Shown here one piece after another: positions 22,816 to 33,694 of a stretch of DNA of 64,000 bases (the first letter of the stretch is position 1; every line of letters starts with the position of its first letter). A program made the position numbers and the translations under genes. The notes below the pieces were generated by a model. The model saw nothing but the letters and a program-made list of their open reading frames with translations, ran no database searches and was not told the DNA's origin. Source of the stretch: Lasiosphaeris hirsuta (Eukaryota > Ascomycota > Sordariomycetes > Sordariales > Lasiosphaeriaceae); the NCBI GenBank assembly GCA_030549175.1, contig JAUKUA010000009.1, positions 496,001 through 560,000 of the forward strand, given 5' to 3'.

Positions 22816-24185
22816 CGCTGCATACAATCGAGGCTCTAACGCATATAGCTTTGTGACAGAATAGCCCGAAATTTGATCTTCTTTCTTTCTAGAAGCCAGG
22901 ACGTTCCTTACTGCTATATAGCTGCTACCCCAAAAAAACGAAAAGCGCATGGAATTGGTACAAATATATTTGATTCACCCACAACACACGGTTCATTGAA
23001 ATACCCAGATTGGCGGCCGGTTGGAACACTTATTGCTGCATGGCCAGGGTGCGCTCTCATATGATACGGCTGATTTGCCGAGCCTACCCACAAACGCGCC
23101 GCCTTGCTCTTCCGGGAGATTAGGCGCGGTGTATTGACCCAACCCCTCCTATCCCGTGCCGGAAACCGCCATACCAGCGGATACCTAGGTACGCAGGCCC
23201 TATATGCAAGTGTCGATTAAGCTATGTCAGACACATTAGGCGATAACCAGGATCCGACCTAAAATACTGAGGAGGGCAAAATGGATGTGTATTAATGTGC
23301 TGCACAAGAGCAACCCCCTCAGGAGCAATAGCTGGGCAGTAGTTGTCCATCTACTGTATTGCGGTTCAAGTATTGGGAGCTCGCTGCTCTACCAGAGAGA
23401 TGGCATTAGTACCTACACACTACCTACCTTGCAAATGGTGGATTAGGAGAAGTGGCTTGAGCCGTTAGAGCTAGCTTTCAAATAACTACAACGTAACGCG
23501 GGCTCCCCGAATAGGCCTCCCTAAGAAAACCTATCTGTTCAAAGAGCAACAAAATTCTCTCACGAAATAACTTCTCCTAAGAGTCGACTCTGTCTCTCCA
23601 AGAACATGACTTTCATATGTCAGACTTTTCTCTTTCATACTAAGCGACATGCCCCGCGCCCTATGCAAACCCCATTTCGTAGTGTTTTCAGCATTATGTT
23701 TAGCCTTCAATGGAATATGCTCATACCATCTATGAATGGGGTGCCTCGAAGTGGGGCGTTGGAGCTGAGAAATCATCATGGCTTCAACGCAACACCAAGC
23801 ACGGTCATAGTAGGCATCATCGACGAGGCTGATGACAGCATCACACTGAGTAATGATAAAAGGGAGCGCAGAAACGCCAATTCCGGGGCTGTCCTGGCCA
23901 ACACATGCAAAGTCCTACAAGGAATTTGGATTGTTATCTATTTCCTCCAGTTGGCTTGAAGAAGTAATTCTTAAGCGGGGCCAAAGACTGATAGAGACTT
24001 GCCATCCAGATACAGAGCTTCTGGACGTCAATCGCGGGGTTCGCCTGCAAAAGCAGCTCAATAGCACCCAACATCCGTCGATATTGCGTATGGCTAGTGT
24101 CGTCGAGGGTATTCAGACTCCAGTCCTAGTTGATCCATCGATAAGAGAAGAATATCAGGAAGTCCAGATCGTAATCATTCTCACC
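22816..24185. other. Intergenic region
   Basis: About 1.4 kb between two minus-strand genes. A 117-codon plus-strand frame at 23606-23959 has no motif or signal peptide and is probably chance. The motif TACCTAGGTACG near 23184 is one of several such short palindromic strings scattered through the window. Confidence 0.45.
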
Positions 24186-25626
24186 TTATTGCTTATGCTC
24201 ATAAGCCCGCGCTAGACCATCGCTAGAACGTGGCAGCCTCTCAAACCTCTGGAAGTCGGTGTATTTGACGAATTTGAGATTATCGAACATGGCCTTCTCC
24301 TCTGGATCGGCGCTGAGGATATCGGCATATGCCCTGCGCAGCTCCTTGATGCAATCTATGTGTTTGTCTCGTTGGTATAGAATGGGTCGCAGTTTTTCTT
24401 GTAATATTTCGCGATATCCTTTTCGAAGGCGGGCTTCCTTTTGCAGGCTTTCAAGTTCGGACCGCGACAGGGAGAGCTGGGTTTCAAGTCCCTTGAGAAC
24501 TAGAGCTTCGGCCTCAGAATTTCCGCTGGAGACTGCGTGGTCGAGTGCGGTGTAGCCATCAGAGTCAGACATTGAGAGATCGGCGCCGGCGCCAATAATT
24601 TCGCACAAATAACCACGATTCTCTGCTGATGGCTCTTTACACATTGCCATCGTGGGTGTAGTCACACCTAACTCACCGTCCTTTCGCGGCCCTGAGTTGA
24701 ACTGCTCAAGCGCCAATTTTGTCTTCCCTTGGAGAAGAAGAACACGGCCGTGGAAAAAACAAGACATTGGAAGAATCGACCCACCGAGATCGCGGGCGGT
24801 GTCGATGGCCTTGCTAGAAATGTCAGTCGCCTATTCATCAGCTGCCAACGGTGTTCCACATCCAGTGAAGCAAGTGCTGTATAACACAGTGATAGTCGGC
24901 TGTACCCAATGGACTCCCAAGCGATAACCTGCTGGTATCTGGTCGTGCTCTCGCGGAAGCTGGCTTCGGCCTCGACATTCTTGCTGTTCTTGGCTAATTC
25001 CACACCTTGTGCCAGTTGCTCCACTGCGAGGTGAATTCGATCCGTTGCGACTTTCTCGCGAAGGGCGGTTTTGGGTTCTTCCTCCAAAATCTTCAAGGCT
25101 TGTTGATAGTTGACGATTCCCATGTTGCTGATGGCGCGGCACATAACGTGTTCCATCTGTAACTGCTTTGCCAGAGCGTACTGCTCGGTAAACGCCTCCT
25201 TTGCTTCATCGAGACGGCCTAATTGTCGAACGACAGTTCCCATTTCACCCACAATGTGCACGCGCGGTCGAGTGAGCGGTTCGACCATTTCGTCCATGAG
25301 ATCGAGCGCCTGGCGGAGCATCTCTTAAAGTTTTGTCGTATCTCCCGCCCGCACGGTTTATCCAAATCACCAAGCACTTGGTATTTATAGCCTGCGAGGT
25401 GAGGGTGTGACTCACACAAATGCAGTGCCATGGTGAATCTTTGAAGGGAAAGTTCTAGTCGACGAGCCCCAAGGTGTGCTCGTCCTTGGTCCATAAGACT
25501 TTGCCATTAAGCAGTGATGGAGTCTCGTGTGAGCTGCTGCTCATCCCTGTCCCCTGGTTGACACCGGCTGCTCTCCAGGCATGGTCGCTGCATTATGCGT
25601 GTGGGAGGGGCATCGTTGGTAGACAT
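24186..25626 (-). CDS. TPR-ankyrin protein, with frame problem (possible pseudogene)
   Basis: The proposed model starts at ATG 25626 (exons 25626-25565, 25498-25371, then 25323 downward) and ends at 24186. The early exons are tentative. The middle shows tetratricopeptide helices (LLRQALDLMDEM.., GRLDEAKEAFTEQYALAKQL, ISNMGIVNYQQALKIL, YSRLSLCYTALASLD). Next come ALEQFNSGPRKDGELG and one ankyrin-like unit (GADLSMSDSDGYTALDHAVSSGNSEA), and then a helical tail ending RFERLPRSSDG. Such modules are scaffolding parts, often found in fungal NLR-like or patatin-linked proteins. The two halves are in different frames. The join needs either a 29-nt GT-AG intron (24831-24859), which is shorter than normal, or a 1-nt error or mutation. 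The frame entering the second half reads ATDISSKAIDTARDLGG, clearly coding. Confidence 0.5.
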
Positions 25627-26148
25627 TTTGGATTGAGCTACTCGAGAAATTCATGGAATTGCTAACCAAGGACAAGGGTTAACATTATATGGGCTCCCTA
25701 TGTGCACTAAAGCATTGCATCCACTCGCCCTTGATGATTCTGCATGGCGCAGCTCAAACGGACGGTGACTCCCACATGCTGATGCACGGTTCTTGTTGCC
25801 TTCGTAGGTGGTACTTAAAGCATGGCACCGTTGCACATGCAGCACCACACAGCTGAAGCCAAGTTTGCAGCGACCCCTGACCCAAGCTCATGACCGCCTA
25901 GGTACCTACCTGCAGTTGTGGATGAATCGCCACTCCAAGCACTGTTGCCTTCAAAAACTCAACGCTCTCTCTTTCTCTTTGCCTTGGGTACTACTCGGCA
26001 ATTGCGCAGCGACTCCAAATGTGAAGCGACAGTCGAAATGATTCGGGGCCAATGTCATCCCTCCAAGGCTTCATTTTAGAATGCTATCAACCGCTGCGCG
26101 GCAGCATTCCTTAATACCCAATACAATGCATAGGAAACACATAACATC
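25627..26148. other. Intergenic region
   Basis: Spacer between two minus-strand genes. Contains CCTAGGTACCTACCTG near 25898. No gene is seen. Confidence 0.5.
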
Positions 26149-27964
26149 CTAGACATCGACATTGCTCAGACGAACGTAGCATTGTGTCGGCTCCCTGGCG
26201 AACCTTTGCACCGAGTCATAACCGCTCAGCTTGGGTGGTGTCGGAAGCAAGTTGAAGTGCCAGACAATCAAGGCGAACTGGATTTTCAGCTCATGCAGCG
26301 CAAACTTCCTGCCAAAACAGGAGCGGGGACCCAAACCAAACGCGAGCGACGGACCGGCCATTGGGTCAAAGGTCTCGGCACCGGTCCCAGTGTCTATCTT
26401 GAGCCATCGCTCCGGGCTGAAAGCGGCAATGTCGTCGTCATTCCATGAGCCCGTGAGTGCCTTGGCCTGACTACGCCGGGCTCCTGGACTACGCGTCTCG
26501 TCTTGGACACGCATGTTGGGCTCTAGATATCCGGCACCATTAGCCATGAGAAACACGTCGGTGCCTTTGGGGATGTGGCGTCCCAGCACCGTTGTGTCGT
26601 GCAACGCCTGGCGGACGACAAAGGCTATCGTGTTGGCGTGCCGGAGTACTTCGTCGACCACGGCATCGAGGTAAGGGACGTTGGCTCTGGCAAGTTCCTG
26701 GTAACTTGGCGCTCGTTTCTCCCGCGCAGCGTCGGGCAGAGCGGCATGGAGGGCAGCGCGCAAGCGGGCCTGCACAACGGGGTTGTCGGTCAAGTATTTG
26801 ACACCCCAGGCAATGGTTGTGGCTGATGTGTCGTGACCAGCCAACATAAAGCCAAAGAACTCATCAGCAATGGCGCGCTTGAAATAGTCTGGCTGACGCC
26901 CGTCCTTGGCTGCCACATCCCTCTCACGCAAGAGCACAGAGTGCAGCGCCGACCGGGGATCCGAGTTGCCAGCACCAATGAGCTGTGCCGACTCGGAAAC
27001 CTTGTCACGGATGTACTTGTCCTTAATAGCGGTGGCCTTCTTCATGTATGGGAACTTGCGGATTACCCACGAGGTCAGTCGAGGCGCTGGAGACAGCTGC
27101 GTGTCGGTCACAGAGTTTGCCAGGGTGAGCGCAGCGGCAAAGATGTCGGGTATTTTGGCGTCTGGAAACACCACCGGCTGGTCAAGACCGTCAGGAATCT
27201 TGGGGACTGACCCTGAAGCCGCTCGGATACGTTGGCTGGTTATGCTGTCAGACTCGGGATGTCCAAACATGGCTGCAAAAATAGTGTCCAGCGCCATGTA
27301 TGTAATATCGTAATGTGCCACAAACGGCCGGCCCCTCGCGAGATTGCACTTGAGCTGCCACAACTTAATCATGTTTAAGGCTGCCCTGTAGACCTGAGGG
27401 CCGCTGACCTGCGTGATAAAGGTCGGCGCCATGAGGTGGTTGATCAGGTTGCGGTTGTCTTTGAAGCGAGCATCGTTGGACAGGAACTGGATATGCTGCT
27501 CGGGGAGAATTCCACCAATAAGCTCTCCGAAAAAGCTGCTACGGTCAAACTCCTTGGTGCGCCGTAAGAGAATGTCCTGGCTCTCGAACGGGTCCGTCAC
27601 CACGACCCATGGCAGCGACATGGGCTTGATGAATGCTTGGATGATAGGGCTTTGATGCCGTTCCGTCAGCGAAGTCAGCCAGCACTGGCGCTCGCAGGAC
27701 CAGTTAGTTGTGAGGTCGAAAATGAAAAGAGAAAGACCTGTATGGCGCATCCTTCTAGAAACTAGGACTTACAAAGATACGCTTGGTGCGCATCACATAG
27801 CCCATCAGCTCGGGCACATCCCCAAACAACCCGGCCGCCGCAGCCCGGTTGTATGGAATGTTCGCTAGCGGCTTGGGTACCGCAGCCTGGTACCCCGCAT
27901 ATACGCCAACAAGAAGCACGGCAACTAGCAAGGTGCTGCCGATGGAGGAAATAACAGAACCCAT
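26149..27964 (-). CDS. Cytochrome P450 monooxygenase
   Basis: Exons 27964-27773 and 27690-26149; 577 aa. The 82-nt intron has GTAAGT at the donor and a CTAAC branch point. The N-terminal hydrophobic anchor (TLLVAVLLVGVYAGY) puts it on the endoplasmic reticulum. P450 signatures are complete: I-helix AGHDTSATT (oxygen-activating Thr), E-x-x-R in DEVLRHA, and the heme-ligand loop FGLGPRSCFGRK with the axial Cys. An extra polar stretch (SPGARRSQAKALTGSWNDD) precedes the PERW motif. The substrate cannot be told from sequence. It is divergent from the chitin deacetylase gene, 947 nt away, and not next to any synthase. Confidence 0.93.
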
Positions 27965-28911
27965 TCTGCCGCAAACAGAAATGGGTGCCTGGGATTGTTG
28001 CGATAGTCACGGGAGAGGGTAAAGTGCCAAGAATGCGAAACAAGAACTAATGGCAGGTTTCGGCTGCGGCCTAAGTTTTGAGTTGCATTGGCTCCAAGTC
28101 ATGGATGGGGGGTTACATCGCACCCGCCTTAGCCTCGGATTACGGACTTAGTTATTTGCTGTACCCTGACGCTTTTGGGAGCACTACTACCTTAGCATTG
28201 GTTATGTCCAGGAGGCAGAAGAAGGCAGTATTGCCATCAACTCCGGTTGTCTAGGTAGAGGCAGTGAAAAGACAAGTGCTGCCAAAAGGCTTTATCATGT
28301 CAAGGTTACTACTGTTAGTACATTATTGTAAATGTATCTGAAGATTAATATTTGGAGGTGCGTGGTTTGCTAAAGGAGGCTATTGACCGTCACGGTGTCA
28401 ATACTGAGTGAGAACATTGTATTTCCACTGTTCAATCTGAAAGTATTGCACGTGTTGAGTGCATTGGCTAAGGTAGATGCAGAAAAGACCGGAAGCGCGG
28501 GGGGGGGGAAACGTGCAAGCCCGGTTCCCCAGAAAGGGAAAGTTGGGACATATGAAATGCCCCCTGGACCCTTTCTGGTGCTCAGACCTTTAGGGGTTCT
28601 CATGGTTGTTCAGCACTTCGTCCCCTTGGCACGGACAAGGGGCATTGTGTGGCAAAAAGTGACCAATCAGTGCTGGAATTGCTTTTATTGTTATGCGCGC
28701 CGCGCCACAGCGGGAGCCTGACACGTCTCGGCATTCCTGTTGTGTGCAACAGTCGCATTGCTCAGGCAATGAATTTGGGGGGTATTGGTCGTTCGAACCG
28801 GGCTGCTGGGTAATGGGAACTTGCAGCTTTAAAGAAAATGGTGCGGCCACACGCGGCAGTCTTGTGCAGGCCGCTTCACTTCCGAGCAACTTCCACAGCC
28901 ATTTTCAAAGC
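27965..28911. other. Divergent intergenic region
   Basis: Shared upstream region of the P450 (minus) and the chitin deacetylase (plus). Holds a G10 run at 28499-28508. The deacetylase frame stays open upstream to 28693, but I take that part as untranslated because the signal peptide starts at 28912. Confidence 0.5.
28499..28508. repeat. G10 homopolymer
   Basis: Ten consecutive G residues in the divergent promoter region. Confidence 0.85.
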
Positions 28912-30315
28912 ATGAGATTTTTGGATCTCATCGCCCTTTTCCCCGGGGCCCTCTGGAGTCCCTTTTTGGCTGTCCACTACTCTTCGGCGCTTGGAAGCAG
29001 TACTACTAATGGCGCCGTGTTGGGGAGGAGAGCCGGTCCTGGTGCGGCATGTGGGCCGACGAGTGGGAATGCCGTTTGCGATTCAGGTCTCTGCTGTTCT
29101 GAGGCCGGGACCTGCGGTACCGGCACGGCATTCTGCGGCGGGCCAGGATGCCAGTTGTCATTCAGCCCTGCGTGCGACGGCAATCAAGTACCAGCAGGCC
29201 CCGACACATCGAGGACGCCGCGGCCTTCATTTGGCAGCGTACCGAACGGCGTTGACATCAGTCACTGCAGCATAATAGGCAAGGTAGCCTTGACCTTTGA
29301 TGACGGACCCTATATCTACACAACCGAGCTGCTGGACCTCCTCAAGCGGAACAATGTTCGGGCGACATTCTTTGTCGTCGGGAACAATGCGGGAAAGGGC
29401 CAAATCAGCGACGCGAGCTCTGGGTACAAAGCCATAATCCAGCGAATGATCACCGACGGGCATCAAGTCGCAAGCCACACATGGAGCCATCAGGACCTCG
29501 ATGCTGCGACACCGCAGCAGCGAAGAGCTCAGATAGTCAACAACGAGATTGCCCTCAGCAGTATATTAGGTGTTTTCCCCACCTACTTCCGGCCGCCATA
29601 TACCCGATGTGGATCAGATTGCTATGGCGACCTCAAGTCGCTTGGCTACCGCGTTGTCAACTACGACATCGACACTCGAGACTGGCAGGATGGTGGAGTC
29701 AACGCAAAGTCAACATATGAAACAATCTTGACGCAGCATAGCGCTGCCAATTCGGCGTGGATCTCGCTGGCCCATGATGTTCAAGAGTTTACCGTTCATG
29801 GGTTCGCGCAATTCATGATTGACAAGGCCAGAGCACTGGGCTATGACTTGGTAACTGTTGGCGACTGTCTTGGTGACCCGCCAGCAAACTGGTACCGTGA
29901 TCCTGCTACAGGCGAGGGGAGGGATGCCAGGGGAGTAGTTCCATTGCAGGCCACCTCGATCTCCAGCCCGCCAGCAAGTTCAAGTTCTGAGTCAAACCCC
30001 TTGAAGACGCCGTCGACACAAAGCACAACAAAAACATCAACATCCGTTTCACCAACCAAGCTTGTTACCCCCACGCCCGTAACAAGTGTCAATTTCGGAA
30101 TCGAGCACCAAACGTTGCATCCGTCTTCAGGCCCTCATACTACCAGCTTCACCTCGACTACCGCGCTATCCACAACTGCGATTTTTTCTACATCAACATC
30201 GAATGCCGCCAGGATAAGATCAGGGGTATCGCTAGACTTAGCAATTCAAACCGTGACGTTCTTAGTTTGGTCAGGACTTGTTAGTGTAGGATGCCTAGTT
30301 GTAAAATTATTATAG
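28912..30315 (+). CDS. Chitin deacetylase (CBM18-CE4), probably GPI-anchored
   Basis: Single exon, 467 aa. The domain order is signal peptide (1-25), a chitin-binding hevein-type CBM18 with eight Cys (about 44-88), a NodB/CE4 polysaccharide deacetylase domain (about 118-320), a Ser/Thr-rich linker, and a hydrophobic C-terminus (about 445-467) fitting a GPI-attachment signal or membrane anchor. The five CE4 motifs are present: TFDDGP (128-133), SHTWSH (188-193), RPPY (227-230), DTRDW (254-258) and LAHD (286-289). These supply the metal-binding Asp/His/His triad and the catalytic base and acid. The enzyme would convert chitin to chitosan at the cell surface, remodelling the wall or hiding chitin from host receptors. 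The two-LysM protein at 34738 is a possible functional partner. Confidence 0.93.
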   Translation: MRFLDLIALFPGALWSPFLAVHYSSALGSSTTNGAVLGRRAGPGAACGPTSGNAVCDSGLCCSEAGTCGTGTAFCGGPGCQLSFSPACDGNQVPAGPDTSRTPRPSFGSVPNGVDISHCSIIGKVALTFDDGPYIYTTELLDLLKRNNVRATFFVVGNNAGKGQISDASSGYKAIIQRMITDGHQVASHTWSHQDLDAATPQQRRAQIVNNEIALSSILGVFPTYFRPPYTRCGSDCYGDLKSLGYRVVNYDIDTRDWQDGGVNAKSTYETILTQHSAANSAWISLAHDVQEFTVHGFAQFMIDKARALGYDLVTVGDCLGDPPANWYRDPATGEGRDARGVVPLQATSISSPPASSSSESNPLKTPSTQSTTKTSTSVSPTKLVTPTPVTSVNFGIEHQTLHPSSGPHTTSFTSTTALSTTAIFSTSTSNAARIRSGVSLDLAIQTVTFLVWSGLVSVGCLVVKLL

Positions 30316-30811
30316 TGAACACTTAACTTCAAGCTACTGCAAACGAGACCATGTCCCGCTAACTTTGTGTCCAATCTATCCCAAAGGGACTGGACTTTGA
30401 ACATGATACATGAGGCACCCCAGTGTACTCAGAGCAATCAATGAAAAGTGGTTTTTGAATCAAAAATGCAGAGGAAATCTACATCTGGCGAGAAACATTC
30501 CAAGTGCGGACCTTACGACCCAGCCAACCAAAATTCCACAGAGGTTGTAGAGCATAGGTATGTAAAGATAAAAGCCCCAAACAAGGTCTATTACTTGGTT
30601 ACATACATCCAAGTGCCCTATATACGGCCCGTACGAGGCTCATTCTTAGGTAGATACCCCCGAGATAGCTGATTATTGGCGAGTCAATGTGCCTTGGGGG
30701 GATCAAGGTGAAAGAGTAGATGTGCGTGTTTGATTTTTAGTAACAGGAGAAATTATACAATGCCTTGAATCTAACCCCCTTGTCCCGATCCATTAGATTG
30801 AAAAAGATAAA
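30316..30811. other. Intergenic region between convergent genes
   Basis: Terminator region for the chitin deacetylase and the orphan secreted protein. No gene is seen. Confidence 0.5.
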
Positions 30812-31514
30812 TCACCAGTTGAAGTCAGAACACCAACTGGTGCACGAAGCCTCTCCCCAGTAACCCCACCACGCGGTGCCTTCAGCATACCAGCAGTAGT
30901 CACTTCCCATCATGTCTACATGTTTCTTGTCAGCTGCGGCTCTTTGCGACACTCGGGATGTTCAAGTACTCACTCCTGTTGCCACCACGGCCCTCGATGC
31001 GGCCGTAGGCGCTCGAGAGCCCATACATGTGCCAAATTATCGACGATGCAGCGCCGATCCAGCCGCGGTGGCCATTGAGTTGGAAGTACTGCTCCTGGCC
31101 ATTTTCCATGTCGAAGACGGCAAAGTTGGTGTTGGTGTTGTGGTTGTCCAGAATGCGCAACTCCTCCACCTCGTACGAGTCATCCTCACAACCGTGGCCG
31201 GGAGAGCAGGTCGATTTGGGATAGTAGTAATGCTGCGCCGAGATGCGGCACTCGGCCCCGTTGGGTGGGTTGAAATTCGCGCGCTTGGCCAGGACCGAGT
31301 CGTCGACGTAGGCCGGGTTCGGGATCGTATGATTGGTGGCTGGGTCGAGGATGAACTTGTGGGACCAGTAGGCGGCTTGCGCATCGATGATCTCGGCCGA
31401 CACTTTGCTGGACGATGCACCCTGCTGGGTGGTTGTCGGCGCGGCTGCGGTAGGGGTAAAGAGGGCGAGAGAGCCCATAACGAGAGCGGTGGTGATGGTG
31501 CGGAGAACGGCCAT
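30812..31514 (-). CDS. Secreted protein, function unknown
   Basis: Exons 31514-30974 and 30915-30812 with a 58-nt intron (GTGAGT donor, ATGTAG acceptor); 214 aa. The signal peptide is MAVLRTITTALVMGSLALFTPTAA. I recognise no domain. The mature part has several Cys, a His/Asn-rich middle (ISAQHYYYPK, ILDNHNTNTNFAVFD) and a Gly-rich segment (YGRIEGRGG). The second exon is packed with aromatic residues and Cys (SDYCWYAEGTAWWGYWGEASC). The smooth join into that Trp-rich tail supports the intron. A TATA box lies 75-80 nt upstream. The ATG at 31589 in the same frame would put a charged leader before the signal peptide, so 31514 is preferred. It could be a small secreted effector-like or wall protein; no firm assignment. 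Confidence 0.75.
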
Positions 31515-31841
31515 GATAGCGGTGATGAAGAAGTTACGGGTATCTTCAATGCTGAGAGATTGAGATTTGAGTAGATTGCGGCTGCCCAATTTATAGGGAA
31601 GTAATTCGCCTCCTATACAAGACCAGCATCACGTCGCCGTCTCCAATGTCTTCCCTGCAAGACGTCACACGACTGGAGCAAAAGAAATGGAGATTCGAAG
31701 CTTGTGTCGCATTGAAACTCTAGACTGGGACTAACAAGCGATCATCTTGCCTTTTAATCTTGCTGCCTAGGCCGTAGGCCTCGGCTATCAGGGAATTAGT
31801 ACGTTGCATGACTGTCAGTTTATTAGGGGAGGTGTCCACTA
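31515..31841. other. Intergenic region
   Basis: Promoter of the preceding minus-strand gene up to the transposon target site. Contains a small palindrome, GCCTAGGCCGTAGGCC, near 31766. Nothing else is seen. Confidence 0.5.
31589..31595 (-). promoter_or_regulatory. TATA box of the orphan secreted-protein gene
   Basis: TATAAAT on the minus strand, about 75 nt before ATG 31514. Confidence 0.55.
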
Positions 31842-31887
31842 ACGTATTTTATAAGCGAGCCGGACATATAAGCGAGCCGGACACTTT
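31842..31887 (+). repeat. Left terminal inverted repeat
   Basis: 46 nt starting ACGTATTTTATAAGCGAGCC, identical to the reverse complement of 33649-33694. It contains two direct copies of TATAAGCGAGCCGGACA, which could be transposase-binding sites. Confidence 0.95.
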
Positions 31888-31939
31888 TCCACACCCTATT
31901 ACAACTATCTACAATTATTCCACCACAACACTAGGAAAT

Positions 31940-33598
31940 AACAATAACCGAACCAGAAATAGATAAATCAGACGATTCTCCAGCCTCCTAACACGTACGT
32001 ACATTATGGCCAAGCTTACCGCACAAGCCACAGCACCGAATCTTCGTACGAGAGCCCCCCGTACCACTACCATTTTATCTTGTTTCCTAGGCTAACTACT
32101 CACCCACTACCTTCTGATCCATTAGATTATTTACCTCTTATACAGTAAGAGACCCTCCAAGCCGTAGACGTGTTTTTTTAGCCCTCCGCCGCTTACTAAG
32201 CTCTTCATTGGCCTTTCACAGTACCGAGACCTCTGTACGTAACAGGGCCACCTCATACATTATAGCCATCGTACCTTTAGCTAATTGGTCCACAGTAGCC
32301 AACATAGGTATTAGAGAGCTACCTTGGTAGTTAGATATCTGGCCTTTAATAAAGTCTTTCTGTGAGATAGCTTCTCGGGCGTTATGTGGCGTCTGAGGTA
32401 GCCAAGGTAATACTGGTTATGAGGCTAGTGGAGTTAGAGTTCGAAGCTAAATAGTCATTTTCGATAATACCCTGTCTAGATCATACGGTATAAGGCCGGC
32501 TCTGGCAAATGTTCCTTTGATATTTTTGTCGGTAAAGGCTGTAAAAAAGGCCTTTTTAAATGCATAGAGGAAATCTACCTTAGTGATATATATGATATAT
32601 ATCCGTATCAACTCTTCGATTTGATCACTATAAGCCTTCTTTAATAACCTAAAATAACTAATATTTAGTAGTTAGACTAGATGTAAGAAATACGGAGGTA
32701 TATAGAGTGTAATAATAAAGTATTCTTAGTAATAAGCCTCAAAATCGTTAGAGTAGTAGCTTTCGTGGCTGTCAAGGACTAGGAGCCGGTATTTCCCCTT
32801 TATATGAGATACTATATAAAGATCGAAGTGTTAGATAAAATCTAAGCCTTTCTTATTTATAGTCTAGCTATTATCAGTTACTTTAATGTATCAGGTCTCT
32901 AGAAGGCCACATTGATACTAGCCCTCCTAGTGATATTTCCCTTTTAAAAGGATAAATAGAGGGATAGCCTAACCTTAAGCATTTACTACCTAGATAACTG
33001 TCGTCCACTCACGATTACTAGGTTGGACTTTTTTAGCCTTTCTATAGCTATCAGAGGTAGTAACAACCATCTCAGTAGTAATCATACCTATCATGAAGCT
33101 AGTTTCGTCGAAGTTATACATATCGTCGTCAAAGATGCCATATTTAGCCTTAGTATTATGAACAAGCGTAAACTACTTCTAAATAACCTCTGGATCTTCG
33201 TATTTAGCCCTCTGATAATCGTATTTACGTGAAAAACGCGTTTGGAGTTCTGGTTAACGTTTGACGAAGTTGTAAGCCTAGAGCTTGCCGACAGGGGGCG
33301 CATCGCGTTCGCGTAGTAGTCGGTTAGCCATATCTTCCACAAAACGAAGCCGAGGAGGAAATGTACGTGTAATTAGCTCAGTTATATACTGAACAATCGT
33401 ATGCTCCTCTAGATTTGTAAGTTTTCGTGAATTGGCTGGAATATCACGTCGTACAGCCCGGCCGGCACGTCGGTCAGAGAGGGTTGAAGGCGGTATATTG
33501 TAGATCTGAGCTGTATCTCGAAGACTAAGCTTTGGCGTTTTTTTAAGAGCTTCGAGGGCTAGAATAATCCTGGATTCGGTTGGAAGCGAATCCATGGT
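31940..33598 (-). pseudogene. Fot1/pogo transposase remnant
   Basis: Begins at ATG 33598. The first 106 codons are intact and encode the helix-turn-helix region (ESRIILALEALKK..LSLRDTAQIYNIPPSTLSDR, then a CENP-B-type HTH). The first stop (33278) falls at a conserved Trp codon after VGKL. Later pieces in the same frame are still readable: FSRKYDYQRAK, YNFDETSFM (DDE catalytic block), YRLLVLDSHES, IITLYIPPYFLHL, LLKKAYSDQIEEL, FARAGLIPYDLDRVLS and a C-terminal Cys/His knuckle (CGLCGKLGHNVRTC). Interrupting stops and D-to-N, G-to-S, C-to-Y and H-to-Y changes all fit G/C-to-A/T transitions. The frame is otherwise uninterrupted by indels, so the damage is by transitions, not gradual decay. Confidence 0.92.
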
Positions 33599-33648
33599 TA
33601 ATTGGTAGTATGGTTGGTAAAAGAAGCTGAGGGGTCGCGTCACGTCGG

Positions 33649-33694
33649 AAAGTGTCCGGCTCGCTTATATGTCCGGCTCGCTTATAAAATACGT
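33649..33694 (-). repeat. Right terminal inverted repeat
   Basis: Perfect inverted partner of 31842-31887, followed directly by the TA duplication. Confidence 0.95.

Larger units (their letters stand above)
31842..33694 (-). mobile_element. Fot1/pogo-family DNA transposon, RIP-damaged
   Basis: 1853 nt bounded by perfect 46-nt terminal inverted repeats and flanked by TA at both ends (31840-31841 and 33695-33696), the target duplication of the Tc1/mariner-pogo superfamily. Inside, on the minus strand, is a decayed transposase. Size, TIR length, TA target and transposase type all fit Fot1-like elements of ascomycetes. The body is AT-rich compared with its flanks, and its stop codons are mostly former Trp (TGG to TAG) and Gln (CAG to TAG). 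This is the signature of C-to-T/G-to-A RIP. The intact TIRs show the boundaries are still clean. Confidence 0.93.

Noticed and set aside
23606..23959. 117-codon plus-strand frame
   Set aside because: No motif and no signal peptide; a spacer between two minus-strand genes.
28780..28800. GTTCGAACC resembling a tRNA B box
   Set aside because: No A box at the right distance and no cloverleaf can be folded around it.
28693..28911. Upstream extension of the chitin deacetylase frame
   Set aside because: The frame is open, but the signal peptide begins at ATG 28912. An extra 73 residues would bury it.
31842..33694. Retrotransposon or MITE as explanation for the AT-rich block
   Set aside because: TIRs with TA duplication and a readable pogo-type transposase remnant identify a Fot1-like DNA transposon.
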